NCBI GenBank assembly: GCA_963728845.1
Contig: CAVSLS010000021.1
Span: 1 to 64,000 of the forward strand
Origin: Bog-473 sp963728845
Lineage (GTDB): Bacteria; Actinomycetota; Acidimicrobiia; Acidimicrobiales; RAAP-2
Direction: 5' to 3'
DNA: 64,000 nucleotides
Below the pieces are notes generated by a model. It worked only from the letters and a program-made list of their open reading frames with translations, was not told the DNA's origin and searched no databases. Position 1 is the stretch's first letter; the number at the start of each line of letters is the position of its first letter. Both the position numbers and the translations under genes were made by a program. This document shows positions 8,685 through 17,231 of this stretch, in pieces.

Positions 8685-8719
8685 GCGGTGAAATACGGCA
8701 GATACGAAGAGACCCCAGC

Positions 8720-9370
8720 ATGAGCGCGACATCGAGTCGTGTGATCGAGGTCTTCGCCGACATCTGGTGTCCCTTCGCCCACGTCGGACTGCGGACCATC
8801 CATGAGCAGCGCGCTCGGACCGGTCGCACGGACGTGGCAATCTGGGTCCGAGCGTGGCCGCTCGAGCTGGTAAACGACGCGCCCCTCGACCCGTCGGTCA
8901 CCTGGGAACACGCCAACGAGCTTCGACAGCAGATCGCCCCGAACCTGTTTCGTCACCTCGACGTCACCCGGTTCCCGAGCTCGACGCTCGATGCCCTCGC
9001 ACTGGCCAACCGGGCCTATCGAACCGACCTCCAGGCTGGCGAACGGGTCAGCTTCACACTCCGAGACGCGCTCTTCGAGGAAGGGCGTGACATTTCAGAT
9101 CGAGTCACGCTCGAGCACCTTGCGCGCGATCTGGGTGTTGGCATGCCGGACGAGCCCGACGCTGCCGGCGTGGTTGCGGACTGGCATGACGGACAGCGGC
9201 GTGGCGTCCTCGGCTCACCGCACTTCTTCTGTGGTGATGCCGACGTATTTTGCCCTTCGCTCGACATCACGAAGGACCCGGTGAAGGGGCCGTTGATCGT
9301 GAGAGATACTGCGCGTTTGACGGAGTTCCTGGCGCGGTGCTTGGCCCAGCCGGACAGAAATGAGTGGTGA
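8720..9370 (+). CDS. DsbA-family thioredoxin-fold oxidoreductase
   Basis: A 216-residue protein of the DsbA/2-hydroxychromene-2-carboxylate isomerase superfamily. The N-terminal strand VIEVFADIWCPFAHVGLR carries a CPFA motif (Cys17), so the usual CxxC is reduced to one cysteine. A helical insertion (about 60-150) is followed by the cis-proline-like strand VLGSPHFFC (about 186-194), which has a further cysteine. Single-cysteine members tend to act as transferases or isomerases with low-molecular-weight thiols rather than as disulfide makers. It follows the CstR-like gene by 35 bp and is probably co-transcribed. Exact chemistry is unknown. Confidence 0.75.
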   Translation: MSATSSRVIEVFADIWCPFAHVGLRTIHEQRARTGRTDVAIWVRAWPLELVNDAPLDPSVTWEHANELRQQIAPNLFRHLDVTRFPSSTLDALALANRAYRTDLQAGERVSFTLRDALFEEGRDISDRVTLEHLARDLGVGMPDEPDAAGVVADWHDGQRRGVLGSPHFFCGDADVFCPSLDITKDPVKGPLIVRDTARLTEFLARCLAQPDRNEW

Positions 9371-9495
9371 CGGGTGCGGCGGTCAACGCCGGCCTGACCG
9401 TCGAGCAGGCGGAGCCGGCTGTCCGAGTGGTCGACACTGACGATGGCCCGAGAGAGGCGATCGACGCAGTCGTCCGTGCCAAGAGACTCCTGTAG
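9367..9495 (+). CDS. Possible 42-residue protein overlapping the DsbA-like gene
   Basis: A GTG at 9367 overlaps the preceding TGA by GTGA and opens 42 codons. The translation is acidic and helix-prone (TVEQAEPAVRVVDTDDG, then AIDAVVRAKRLL) and uses GC-rich third positions. Such overlaps are common for translationally coupled genes, but it may be the remnant of a longer gene. I recognise no family. Confidence 0.3.
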   Translation: MTGAAVNAGLTVEQAEPAVRVVDTDDGPREAIDAVVRAKRLL

Positions 9496-9579
9496 CGAAC
9501 TCCGCCTCTTGAAGGGTGGAACCCTTTCGCGAGCTGGGTAACGATCATCGATCGGGGTCCCCCGAGTTCGTGGTCGCGG

Positions 9580-10689
9580 TCAGAGACTGCCCGTCACCGC
9601 TTGGAGCCCGAGGCTTGTTCCTGCTACCAGGATCCAGAGCATCGCGCCGAGAGCCAACGGCTTGAAGCCGGTCTGCTTGATGTCCTTGACGTTGGTTGAG
9701 AGCCCGATCGCACCGAGGGCCAGGGTGATCATCACCTCGGCGAGACCGCTCAGGAAGCCATGCCACGAGCTCCGGACGAGCCCGGCGCTGTTGAGCACCA
9801 CGGCGAGGAGAAACCAGGCGATGAACATCGGGACGACGCGTCGAACGATGTGCTTGGGGGAGTCACTCATACCGGTATCCCGGGACCTGAGATGCCGAGT
9901 GCGCCACACCCCGAGCCCCAAGCAGATCGGGATGATCATCAGCGTGCGGGTGAGTTTGACGACCACCGCATAGGACGTGGCGCCGTGCCCGAAGATGGAG
10001 GAGGCCGCCACCACTGAGGACATGTCGTTGATGGCGGTGCCAGCCCACAGGCCGAACGAGTGTGGGGAGAGCCCGATCAGGTGACCGAGCGTGGGGAACG
10101 TGACGACGGCGATCACGTTGAAGGTGAAGATGGTGGAGATCGCGTACGAGACGTCGGCCTCCGAGGCTGCGATCACGGCATTGGTCGCCGCGATGGCAGA
10201 TGCACCGCAGATACCGGTCCCGACCCCGATCAGGGTGCGGAGATCCCGATCGATCAACAGGGCCCGGCCAAGGAGGACCGCCCCGACAAGAGCGACGGCG
10301 AGGGAGCCCAGCAGGACAGGTAACGAGGACACACCGGTGCTGAACACCTGATGCAATGAGAGCCCCGTCCCGAGGACGACGATCGAGCCCTGCAGCACCA
10401 ATTTGGAGGAGAAGCGCAGCCCAGGTCGGACCGCCGGCGAAGGAGCCCGGAGGAGCGAGATGCCGATCCCCCCGAGCACGGCCACGACGGGGGCACCGAC
10501 CACAGGCACAAGATGGCCGATGACCATGGCGACAGCAGCCAGAGCGGCGGCCAGAGTGAGGCCGGGGATGACGGCGCGTGCCTCCAAGGCGAAACCGGGA
10601 GGCGTCTCGATGCCGGGCACCTCGGAGGACGTTGGCGTGGTCGCCGGATCTCGCCGATCGGGGACGCGCGGGTCACCCGCCGGTGTCAT
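9580..10689 (-). CDS. YeiH-family putative sulfate/sulfur-oxyanion exporter
   Basis: About 369 residues with some ten hydrophobic segments. The family signatures TLIGVGTGICGASAIAATNA and LWAGTAINDMSSVVAAS identify the Cons_hypoth698/YeiH family (PF03601), annotated as putative sulfate exporters. The ATG at 10689 lies inside the end of the upstream persulfide dioxygenase gene (17-bp overlap), so both are on one transcript. That pairing suggests it removes sulfite, thiosulfate or sulfate produced by persulfide oxidation. Transport by this family has little direct proof. Confidence 0.85.
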   Translation of the reverse strand: MTPAGDPRVPDRRDPATTPTSSEVPGIETPPGFALEARAVIPGLTLAAALAAVAMVIGHLVPVVGAPVVAVLGGIGISLLRAPSPAVRPGLRFSSKLVLQGSIVVLGTGLSLHQVFSTGVSSLPVLLGSLAVALVGAVLLGRALLIDRDLRTLIGVGTGICGASAIAATNAVIAASEADVSYAISTIFTFNVIAVVTFPTLGHLIGLSPHSFGLWAGTAINDMSSVVAASSIFGHGATSYAVVVKLTRTLMIIPICLGLGVWRTRHLRSRDTGMSDSPKHIVRRVVPMFIAWFLLAVVLNSAGLVRSSWHGFLSGLAEVMITLALGAIGLSTNVKDIKQTGFKPLALGAMLWILVAGTSLGLQAVTGSL

Positions 10690-12025
10690 GGTCCGCCAGT
10701 CGCCTCGCGTTGGCGAAGTCGTCGTCGATGAGCACAACATCTCGTCCGGCGCGATCGAGGAGGCTGGCCGCGATGCTGGCCCGATAACCGCTGACGCAAT
10801 GCACCCATAACGTGTCGCAGGGCAAGGTGTCGATGCGCTCGAGTAAGAGATGCAGCGGCACGTGGACCGAGCCCGCAATGTGGGACTCGCCTCGTTCGTC
10901 GTCCCGGCGCACGTCGAGCACTACCGCTTCGGGATGGCGACCGAGGTCCGCAAAGTCGGTCACCCGATACGTCCGCCGCTCGATGTCCGGCGCGACGACA
11001 CTCGGCGTCCCGACCGCCGCTCCGGCCAGGTCGTCGATGCCGAGGCGGACCAGCTGGCGCTGGGCAGCCGAGATCTGCTTGGGATCCTCGCCGAGCAGGG
11101 TCAACGGCGTGCCCCAGGGCAACAACCACCCGAGATAGAGCGAGAAGTGTTGGGCGAGGCTGATTCCGATGGTGCCCGCCAAGTGTTCGGCGGCATATGC
11201 CGTCTCGGAACGAAGGTCCACCACCCACTCACCGGCGCTGATCCGTCGTGTGAGCTCTTCCGGATCTGTGGCACGCGGCAGGGACAGATCGACCCGCGCC
11301 GGCCCAGCCCGGTTCAGCGGAGCCATGTGGGCGTAGTAGCTCGGATAGGCCGTAAGGCTGGCGACAAGTCTGCCGACGAAGTCATCCTCGTCGTCGATGA
11401 CGAGCGCGTCGTTGCGCTGGCGCTCCAGGCCGATCGTGCTCGACGAGTCACCGACGGCCGCTCCGCTGGAGCAAAAACTGCCGAATCCGTGAGTGGGGTA
11501 CAGCGCCGCGTCGTCGGGGACGAGGGCGACCAGGCGTCGGGCCGAGCGGTACTGGGCCCGGGTGAGCTCGTGGACCCGGTCCGGATCGACAAGATCGGTG
11601 CGCCCCACGCTCCCAAAGAGCAGCGATCCGCCACTGAAGACGACCGGAGAGCCCTCCTGATCACTGACGATGTAGGAGAGATGGCCGTCGGTGTGGCCCG
11701 GGGTGGCGACGACATTCACGGTGATGCGGCCAGCAGCGAGCTCGTCCCCGTCAGAGACCGCCCGGCGGTCAAACGCCACTTCCTCGGCGCCGGCGACCAC
11801 GTAGGCAGCGCCGGTCCGGGCGGCCAACTCGAGGCCACCGCTGACGTAATCATTGTGGATATGGGTCTCTAGGACGAGGGTGCAGCGGAGCCCCAAGTCA
11901 GTGAGGACAGATTGGACCCGGTCGATGTCACGCTGGGGGTCGATGACCACTGCGGCCTGCCCGTCGTGGGCCACGTAGCTCCGGTCGCCAAGCTCGTCCG
12001 TCGCGAGGACCTCTACCTTGACCAC
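10673..12025 (-). CDS. cstB-like: Persulfide dioxygenase-rhodanese fusion (CstB-like)
   Basis: A 450-residue three-domain protein. The metallo-beta-lactamase domain (1-240) has THIHNDYVSGG (His55, His57, Asp59), PGHTDGH (His111) and GSVGRTDL (Asp144), the ETHE1-type single-iron persulfide dioxygenase pattern. A degenerate rhodanese domain follows (about 255-345), then an active one with the loop HCVSGYRAS (Cys410). CstB enzymes convert persulfides to thiosulfate, with rhodanese domains moving sulfane sulfur. The start is a GTG with GGAGGT 7 bases upstream. A short spacer with a palindrome separates it from the divergent GntR gene. Confidence 0.9.
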   Translation of the reverse strand: MVKVEVLATDELGDRSYVAHDGQAAVVIDPQRDIDRVQSVLTDLGLRCTLVLETHIHNDYVSGGLELAARTGAAYVVAGAEEVAFDRRAVSDGDELAAGRITVNVVATPGHTDGHLSYIVSDQEGSPVVFSGGSLLFGSVGRTDLVDPDRVHELTRAQYRSARRLVALVPDDAALYPTHGFGSFCSSGAAVGDSSSTIGLERQRNDALVIDDEDDFVGRLVASLTAYPSYYAHMAPLNRAGPARVDLSLPRATDPEELTRRISAGEWVVDLRSETAYAAEHLAGTIGISLAQHFSLYLGWLLPWGTPLTLLGEDPKQISAAQRQLVRLGIDDLAGAAVGTPSVVAPDIERRTYRVTDFADLGRHPEAVVLDVRRDDERGESHIAGSVHVPLHLLLERIDTLPCDTLWVHCVSGYRASIAASLLDRAGRDVVLIDDDFANARRLADHDTGG

Positions 12026-12057
12026 GGTGACCTCCAGGACGGGGTCTTAAATGTTGG

Positions 12058-12071
12058 AATGTTGGTACATT
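12058..12071. promoter_or_regulatory. Candidate GntR operator in the divergent spacer
   Basis: A perfect inverted repeat AATGT-TGGT-ACATT sits midway between the GTG of the persulfide dioxygenase gene and the ATG of the GntR gene. GntR/HutC regulators bind short palindromes of this type. It could serve both promoters. Confidence 0.45.
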
Positions 12072-12106
12072 ACCCTCAAATGCTGTAGGCTGGAAGAGGT
12101 AGATCC

Positions 12107-12892
12107 ATGACCGGTGCCCCAAGCGAGACGATGGACCGAAAAAGTCCCGAGCCGCTCTGGTCCCAACTCCAGCGGGATCTCCTTCGTCGCCTGGAGGCGG
12201 GCGAATTCGAGGGCTGGTTTCCCGGTGAGATGTTTCTCGTGGGCGAGTACAAGGTGAGCCGCAATACCGTGCGCGAAGCTCTGCGCCGGCTACGCGGCGA
12301 TGGGGTGGTGGTGGCCGAGCGCGGGCGGAGGCCCCGGGTGGCGACCCCGCCCGAGATCCAACAACCAGTGGGCGCCCTCTACAGCCTCTTTGCCTCAGTG
12401 GAGGATTCGGGGCTTGAACAACGAAGCGTGATCAGGGTCCTCGAGATCCGTACGGATGCGGAGGCCGCCGCTCATCTCGCCACGGCAACGAATGAGCCGC
12501 TCTTCTATCTTGAGCGGCTCCGGCTGGCCGACGGGACCCCGCTGGCTCTCGATCGTGTCTGGATGCCCGCGACCATCGGGGCACCGTTGCTCAAGGTGGA
12601 CTTCTCGCACACCGCCTTGTACGACGAGCTGGCCAAACACGTCCATGTCACGTTGACCGGTGGCAGGGAAACGATCCGTGCCATCGTGCCCGACCGAGCG
12701 GACCGAGAGGCGCTCGCGATGACCTCGCGCCACGCCGCATTCTCGATCGAACGGCTCGGGTGCTACAACGATCAGCCTGTCGAGTGGCGCCACACTGTGC
12801 TCCGGGCGGACCGATTCAGCATGGTGACCGAGTTCTCCCTCCCCGACGGGTTTCGCTTCGCGGCAGACGGGCGTCAGGTCGTCAGAAGCTGA
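12107..12892 (+). CDS. GntR-family regulator, HutC subfamily (UTRA domain)
   Basis: A 261-residue protein. The N-terminal winged helix has LEAGEFEGWFPGEMFLVGEY and SRNTVREALRRLRGDGVVV, the GntR signature (about 20-75). The C-terminal half (about 90-255) is a UTRA ligand-binding domain, with the conserved pattern PLFYLERLRLADGTPLALDR and the closing strand on hydrophobic residues. The ATG follows GGAAGAGGT. It is divergent from the persulfide dioxygenase gene and 114 bp before the MshC-like gene, so it may control both sides. The ligand is unknown. Confidence 0.87.
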   Translation: MTGAPSETMDRKSPEPLWSQLQRDLLRRLEAGEFEGWFPGEMFLVGEYKVSRNTVREALRRLRGDGVVVAERGRRPRVATPPEIQQPVGALYSLFASVEDSGLEQRSVIRVLEIRTDAEAAAHLATATNEPLFYLERLRLADGTPLALDRVWMPATIGAPLLKVDFSHTALYDELAKHVHVTLTGGRETIRAIVPDRADREALAMTSRHAAFSIERLGCYNDQPVEWRHTVLRADRFSMVTEFSLPDGFRFAADGRQVVRS

Positions 12893-13006
12893 TGAAGGTG
12901 TCCAGCCGTATCGGGTTGGTGTCACGATCCTCCGGTTGTCACCGAGCCGTAGGTCAACGCGAGAAAGTTCCGAGGCTCCGCGTCGTGGAGAAAGGGCGCG
13001 AGGGCT

Positions 13007-14146
13007 TTGACTGACGCAACGGATCACAACATCGTGCAGATCAACGGCGTCCGGTTGCCCATCTTGGGTACCGCGCGCATCTACGTCTGTGGCATTACCC
13101 CGTATGACACCACGCACCTGGGTCACGCCGCCACATTCATCTGGGCCGACATGGCCGCTCGAGTCCTGCATCTGACCGGGAACCCCGTCGAGGTGTGCCG
13201 CAACATCACCGACGTCGACGATCACCTGCTCGTCCAGGCCAAGGAGCAGGGTGTGCCGTGGAAGTCGTTGGCCACCCAGCAGTCCTACCGTTTCGAGCGC
13301 GACATGGAATTGCTGGGCATCGCCCGTCCGGCGTTCGAGCCTCGTAGCCATGACCACGTCGACGGCGTCATTGCCCTCGCCGTCGAACTTCTGGCGAGGA
13401 ACGTTGCCTATGAGCGCAACGGATCCGTCTATTTCCGCAGTGGGGGCGTCCACGAGGTCGCCGGACTCGGCCGCGAGGAGGCGGTCTCGATGGCGGGCGA
13501 ACGCGGGGGTCACCTTGACGACCCGAACAAGGACGATCCGCTCGATGCCGCTCTGTGGGTCCGCTCGATCGGGGACGAGCCGGCATGGCCGAGTCCGTGG
13601 GCCCCGGGGCGACCTGGCTGGCACGCAGAGTGCACGGCCATGGCGCTCACCACTTTCGGGGCCACGGTAGACCTGCACACCGGGGGCGCCGATCTGGTCT
13701 TCCCGCACCACGCCTATGAAGCCGCTCAGGCAGAGGCGTTCACAGGTGTGCGGCCCTTCGCCCGATCCTGGATGCATGTCGGGTCCGTGATGGCCGGTGG
13801 CCAGAAGATGGCAAAGTCCACCGGCAACCTGGTGTTCGTCCATGACCTTCTCGAACGCTGGTCGGCGGCCGCCATCCGATTCATCATCCTGTCGCGGCCG
13901 TGGCACGAATCCTGGGAGTTTGATGAGTCCGAACTCGATCACGCCGAGCAGGAGATCGAGGAACTTCGGGTCCTCGAGACGAAGCCGAGGAGATCGTCAG
14001 CGGCGGCCGAGGAGGTGCAACGGGCTTTGTTCGACAATCTGGACCTCCCACGGGCCTTGGCCGTCGCCAAGGAGGCGCACGGCGAGTCGTTGCAGGAGCT
14101 GATGAACCTCTTGGGCCTGCAATACCCCCAGTCGCTCCCGTGGTGA
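13007..14146 (+). CDS. MshC-like cysteine ligase (CysRS-related)
   Basis: A 379-residue class I synthetase core. It shows YVCGITPYD (zinc-type Cys28), THLGHAAT (HIGH motif), NITDVDD, a second cysteine in WHAECTA (Cys209), FPHHAYEAAQAEA (His/Glu) and QKMAKSTGN (KMSKS, 267-271). The length and lack of a long tRNA-binding C-terminus match MshC, which joins cysteine to glucosaminyl-inositol in mycothiol synthesis, rather than full cysteinyl-tRNA synthetase (about 460 residues). The start is TTG. It is 4 bp before the NUDIX gene. A short CysRS paralogue with another acceptor is possible. Confidence 0.75.
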   Translation: MTDATDHNIVQINGVRLPILGTARIYVCGITPYDTTHLGHAATFIWADMAARVLHLTGNPVEVCRNITDVDDHLLVQAKEQGVPWKSLATQQSYRFERDMELLGIARPAFEPRSHDHVDGVIALAVELLARNVAYERNGSVYFRSGGVHEVAGLGREEAVSMAGERGGHLDDPNKDDPLDAALWVRSIGDEPAWPSPWAPGRPGWHAECTAMALTTFGATVDLHTGGADLVFPHHAYEAAQAEAFTGVRPFARSWMHVGSVMAGGQKMAKSTGNLVFVHDLLERWSAAAIRFIILSRPWHESWEFDESELDHAEQEIEELRVLETKPRRSSAAAEEVQRALFDNLDLPRALAVAKEAHGESLQELMNLLGLQYPQSLPW

Positions 14147-14150
14147 TGCG

Positions 14151-14615
14151 ATGGAAGTAGGCCCGCTGAGTGCGGGCGACGTGACGGGGCCACTCCCAGA
14201 GGCCGAGTATCAGGCGATCTTCCAAAAGGTTCCCCGCCTCACCGTGGAGGTCATCATCTGCTCGGATCTCGGCGTGCTCTTGGCCCGTCGGATCGGTGGC
14301 CCGTGCAATGGCTTATGGGGCCTCCCCGGAGGAACGGTCCGGTTCGCGGAGCCATTGGTCGCCGCTGTCCACCGGGTGGCGCTTGACGAGATCAACGCCG
14401 ATGTCGTCATCGACGAACTCGAGGGCTATATCGAGTACCCGAGCCACACCCGACACGGCATCGACTCGCCTGTGGGCCTGGCGTTCCGCACCCATCTGCC
14501 TCCAGGCGAGACGCTGGCAACCGTGCCGGGTCGCCTCGACTGGTTTTGGCAGCTCCCCGACGAGATGCACGACGAACAGCGAGAGTTCCTGCAGGCGCAC
14601 CGCCTCGCTGGCTGA
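14151..14615 (+). CDS. NUDIX hydrolase, GDP-mannose mannosyl hydrolase-like
   Basis: A 154-residue NUDIX protein. The box starts GGTVRFAEPLVAAVHRVALD and ends EI, so the usual REUXEE part is reduced to R-x4-E. That reduced box is the pattern of GDP-mannose mannosyl hydrolases (Gmm), which cleave sugar nucleotides with only one of the usual glutamates. It lies 4 bp after the MshC-like gene and is surely co-transcribed. Whether it acts on a sugar nucleotide linked to thiol biosynthesis is conjecture. Confidence 0.75.
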   Translation: MEVGPLSAGDVTGPLPEAEYQAIFQKVPRLTVEVIICSDLGVLLARRIGGPCNGLWGLPGGTVRFAEPLVAAVHRVALDEINADVVIDELEGYIEYPSHTRHGIDSPVGLAFRTHLPPGETLATVPGRLDWFWQLPDEMHDEQREFLQAHRLAG

Positions 14616-14839
14616 ACCGCCGATAGCGCCGCTGGATGCGGCGGCCCTGTCGAGCAGATGCCCGGCGATGTACCACTGGTGGATTGGTGTCATTGCCGTT
14701 GCGTGAGCCTCCTCGAGCAGATAGAGATCCGGTTCTCTCGCTGAGCGCCGTTCTGAATCTGACCCAAAGTTGGGACATTGGTCACGGGAGGGACCTTTGA
14801 CCCTGACGATGAGCTGCGCGGGGGCGTTGACTGTCGGTA

Positions 14840-16099
14840 ATGGGATATCGCGTGGTGATCCTTGGCGGCGGAACGGGTGGAACGTTGACCGCGAATCGGC
14901 TGCGGTGCGTCTATTCCGAGTCCGAGGCAGACATCACCGTCGTCGACCAGGACGACCGCCACATCTACCAACCTGGCCTGCTCTTCGTCCCCTTCGGGCT
15001 CGCCAGCGCCGACGACATCGTGCGGCCGAGGGGTCGCCAACTCCACCGCGGCATTGCCTACGTAAGAAACGCGATCGACCATGTCGATCTCGGATCCAAC
15101 CAGGTCACCCTCGAGAACGGAACGACCCTCGGCTATGACGTCCTCGTCGTCGCGACCGGCGCAGTACTCCTACCTGAAGAGACCGAAGGCTTGACGAGCA
15201 CAGGATGGATGGACAAGGTCTTCACCTTCTACTCACTCGAGGGAGCCACAGCACTAGAAGAGGCATTGGCCACCTTCGACGGGGGCCGTCTGGTCGTCAA
15301 CGTCGTGGACATGCCCATCAAGTGCCCTGTTGCCCCGCTCGAGTTCTGCTTCTTGGCCGACTGGTACTTCCACGAGCGCGGCATCCGTGACCAAGTGCAG
15401 CTGACGTACGTCACCCCGCTCGATGGGGCCTTTACCAAGCCTGTGGCCTCCACGCGACTGGCGGGAATGCTGGCCCAGAAGGGCATCGATCTGGTGACCG
15501 AGTTCAATACCGGGGAGGTCGACGGGGCGGGTGGACACCTTGCCGCTTACGACGGCCGCGAGGTGGAGTTCGACCTCGCGGTGGTCGTTCCGCTGCATGG
15601 AGGTGCTCCGTACGTCGGAAGCTCGCCGGGTCTGGGCGACGAATTGAACTTCGTCCCGACAGACGAACACACCTTGCAGTCCAAGGCTGCACCGAATGTC
15701 TTCGTCATCGGCGACGCCGCGAACGTCCCAGCCTCAAAGGCTGGATCGGTCACACACTTCGAGGGTGAGGTGCTGGTCGAGAACATTCGCCGCTACCTGG
15801 CCGGAGATCCACTCGATTCAAGTTTTGACGGTCACACCAACTGCTTCATCGAGACTGGCTTCCACAAAGCCCTGCTGATCGATTTCAACTACGACACCGA
15901 GCCGCTGCCGGGCCACTACCCGACCCGCGTTGGTCTGCCGTTGCTGGCCGAGTCCCGGCTCAACCACCTCGGGAAGCTCATGTTCCAGTGGTTCTACTGG
16001 CACGGCTTGCTCCCGGGACGAGATGTCCCCGGCATCAGCTCGGCCATGCCCAATTCCGGAAAGATCTCCGCCCCCGTGGGCGGCTCGAGAAAGGACTGA
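14840..16099 (+). CDS. sqr-like: Sulfide:quinone oxidoreductase-like flavoprotein
   Basis: A 419-residue FAD-dependent disulfide oxidoreductase. It has an N-terminal dinucleotide fold (ILGGGTGGTLTANRL), VLVVATGA, a second FAD motif VFVIGDAANVP (about 287-297) and a C-terminal region ending in an amphipathic FQWFYWHGLLPG that can attach to the membrane. Redox cysteines are at KCPVAPLEF (Cys162) and TNCFIETG (Cys335), the two SQR positions that carry sulfur. SQR oxidises sulfide to sulfane sulfur and passes electrons to quinone. The TusE and DsrE2 genes follow at once, giving a likely acceptor chain. Confidence 0.85.
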   Translation: MGYRVVILGGGTGGTLTANRLRCVYSESEADITVVDQDDRHIYQPGLLFVPFGLASADDIVRPRGRQLHRGIAYVRNAIDHVDLGSNQVTLENGTTLGYDVLVVATGAVLLPEETEGLTSTGWMDKVFTFYSLEGATALEEALATFDGGRLVVNVVDMPIKCPVAPLEFCFLADWYFHERGIRDQVQLTYVTPLDGAFTKPVASTRLAGMLAQKGIDLVTEFNTGEVDGAGGHLAAYDGREVEFDLAVVVPLHGGAPYVGSSPGLGDELNFVPTDEHTLQSKAAPNVFVIGDAANVPASKAGSVTHFEGEVLVENIRRYLAGDPLDSSFDGHTNCFIETGFHKALLIDFNYDTEPLPGHYPTRVGLPLLAESRLNHLGKLMFQWFYWHGLLPGRDVPGISSAMPNSGKISAPVGGSRKD

Positions 16100-16102
16100 C
16101 CA

Positions 16103-16420
16103 ATGTCGACCTTGACCATTGCCGCGACCGACGTGGAACTCAACGACGAGGGATTTTTCGCCCAACCAGAACAGTGGACCGAGGACATGGTCCCCGAGCT
16201 CGCCCGCCGTGAGGGTATCGACGAACTCAGCGATGCACACTGGCAGGTCATCCGCTTCATGCGATCTGAGTTCCTCTCGAAGGGGACCGGCCCCACGGTC
16301 CGGGTCCTGGGGAAGACCTCCGGTGTGTCGATCAAGGAGCTCTACCAGCTCTTCCCCAAGGGACCGGCGAAGGTTGCCGCCAAGATCGCCGGCATCCCCA
16401 AGCCTCGCGGCTGCATTTGA
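16103..16420 (+). CDS. tusE-like: TusE/DsrC-family sulfur carrier
   Basis: A 105-residue protein that starts 3 bp after the SQR stop. The pattern LNDEGFFAQPEQWTEDMVPE, then LSDAHWQVIRFMR and YQLFPKGPAKVAAKIAG, ends in PKPRGCI; Cys104 is the penultimate sulfur-carrying cysteine of DsrC/TusE. The second cysteine of true DsrC, eleven residues earlier, is replaced by Ala93. That makes it a TusE-like carrier that can hold one persulfide but cannot form the DsrC trisulfide. It probably takes sulfur from SQR or the neighbouring DsrE2-like protein. Confidence 0.87.
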   Translation: MSTLTIAATDVELNDEGFFAQPEQWTEDMVPELARREGIDELSDAHWQVIRFMRSEFLSKGTGPTVRVLGKTSGVSIKELYQLFPKGPAKVAAKIAGIPKPRGCI

Positions 16421-16431
16421 AAGGAGCGACC

Positions 16432-16900
16432 GTGAACGACCCGATTGAAAAGGTCTCGATCATCATCTCGAAGGGATCCCTTGAGGGGATCTACCCGGGA
16501 CTCATCATGACCAACGGTGCGCGTGCTGAGGGCATCGAGGCGAATCTCTTCTTCACCTTCTTCGGACTTGACGCGATCCACAAGGCCCACAGTGAGCACA
16601 TCAAGTTGGCGACGGTCGGCAACCCTGGCCTGCACCTCGCCACGATGGCCGGCGGGCTCCCCGGTGTGTCAACGGCCATGACCCATTACATGAACCACAA
16701 GATGGAGAAGCTTGACATCCCTTCCATTCCTGAAATTCATTGAGATGATCGCCGATACGGGTGCCGGGATGTATGCGTGCAAGGCGTCGGTCGACCTATT
16801 CGGGTTGGAGAAGAACGACTTCATCGACCAGGTGCAAGACATCATCACCGTGGGTGAGTTCTACGAGAAGGCCACCGGCGGCCACATCATCTTCACCTGA
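16432..16900 (+). pseudogene. dsrE2-like: DsrE2-like sulfurtransferase gene with one frameshift
   Basis: A GTG at 16432 with AAGGAG upstream opens VSIIISKGSLEGIYPGLIM, the start of DsrE/DsrF/DsrH-like (DsrE2) proteins. The frame stops after MEKLDIPSIPE, while the rest, FIEMIADTGAGMYACKASVD and onward to GGHIIFT, runs in the next frame to 16900. Removing one A from the run at 16733-16735 restores a full protein of about 155 residues, with the conserved YAC cysteine. DsrE2 proteins are membrane-associated sulfurtransferases. The single indel in an A run may be a sequencing error, so the gene may be functional. Confidence 0.8.
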
Positions 16901-17231
16901 CCATGGCCCACTCTACGACGTCACAAGGATCTTAGGAGCCGGCATACCGCTAACTTCGAAATGTCGGGTCCGAGTGCCGGCTCGCAGGTTTGCTGGGTCG
17001 AGCCGCCCCGCTCGAGCAAGGGTCAACTCGATGAGGGCCTGATGGACTGCCACGGCCGACCGATCGGTATTGCGGGATACGCCTCCTCCCGGCGTTCGGG
17101 GACATCACCCCTGGGCGATGTGCTGCTCGCTGTTCGGAGAGACCCTCTGTCCCGGTTGAATCTAAAAGTGCAGTAACGCCTTCTTGATTCGAGAAACTCA
17201 CTGCATTGCCCGTACTCTCCGAGCAAGTCAT
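16901..17231. other. Intergenic region between the sulfur operon and glyA
   Basis: The operon and glyA converge on this 331-bp spacer. It contains one copy of the dispersed motif near 17083-17106 (CCTCCTCCCGGCGTTCGGGG). No gene or clear terminator is seen. Confidence 0.4.

Noticed and set aside
10673..12025. Beta-lactamase or glyoxalase II annotation
   Set aside because: The metallo-beta-lactamase fold is fused to two rhodanese domains and has the HIHNDY and GRTDL motifs of persulfide dioxygenases.
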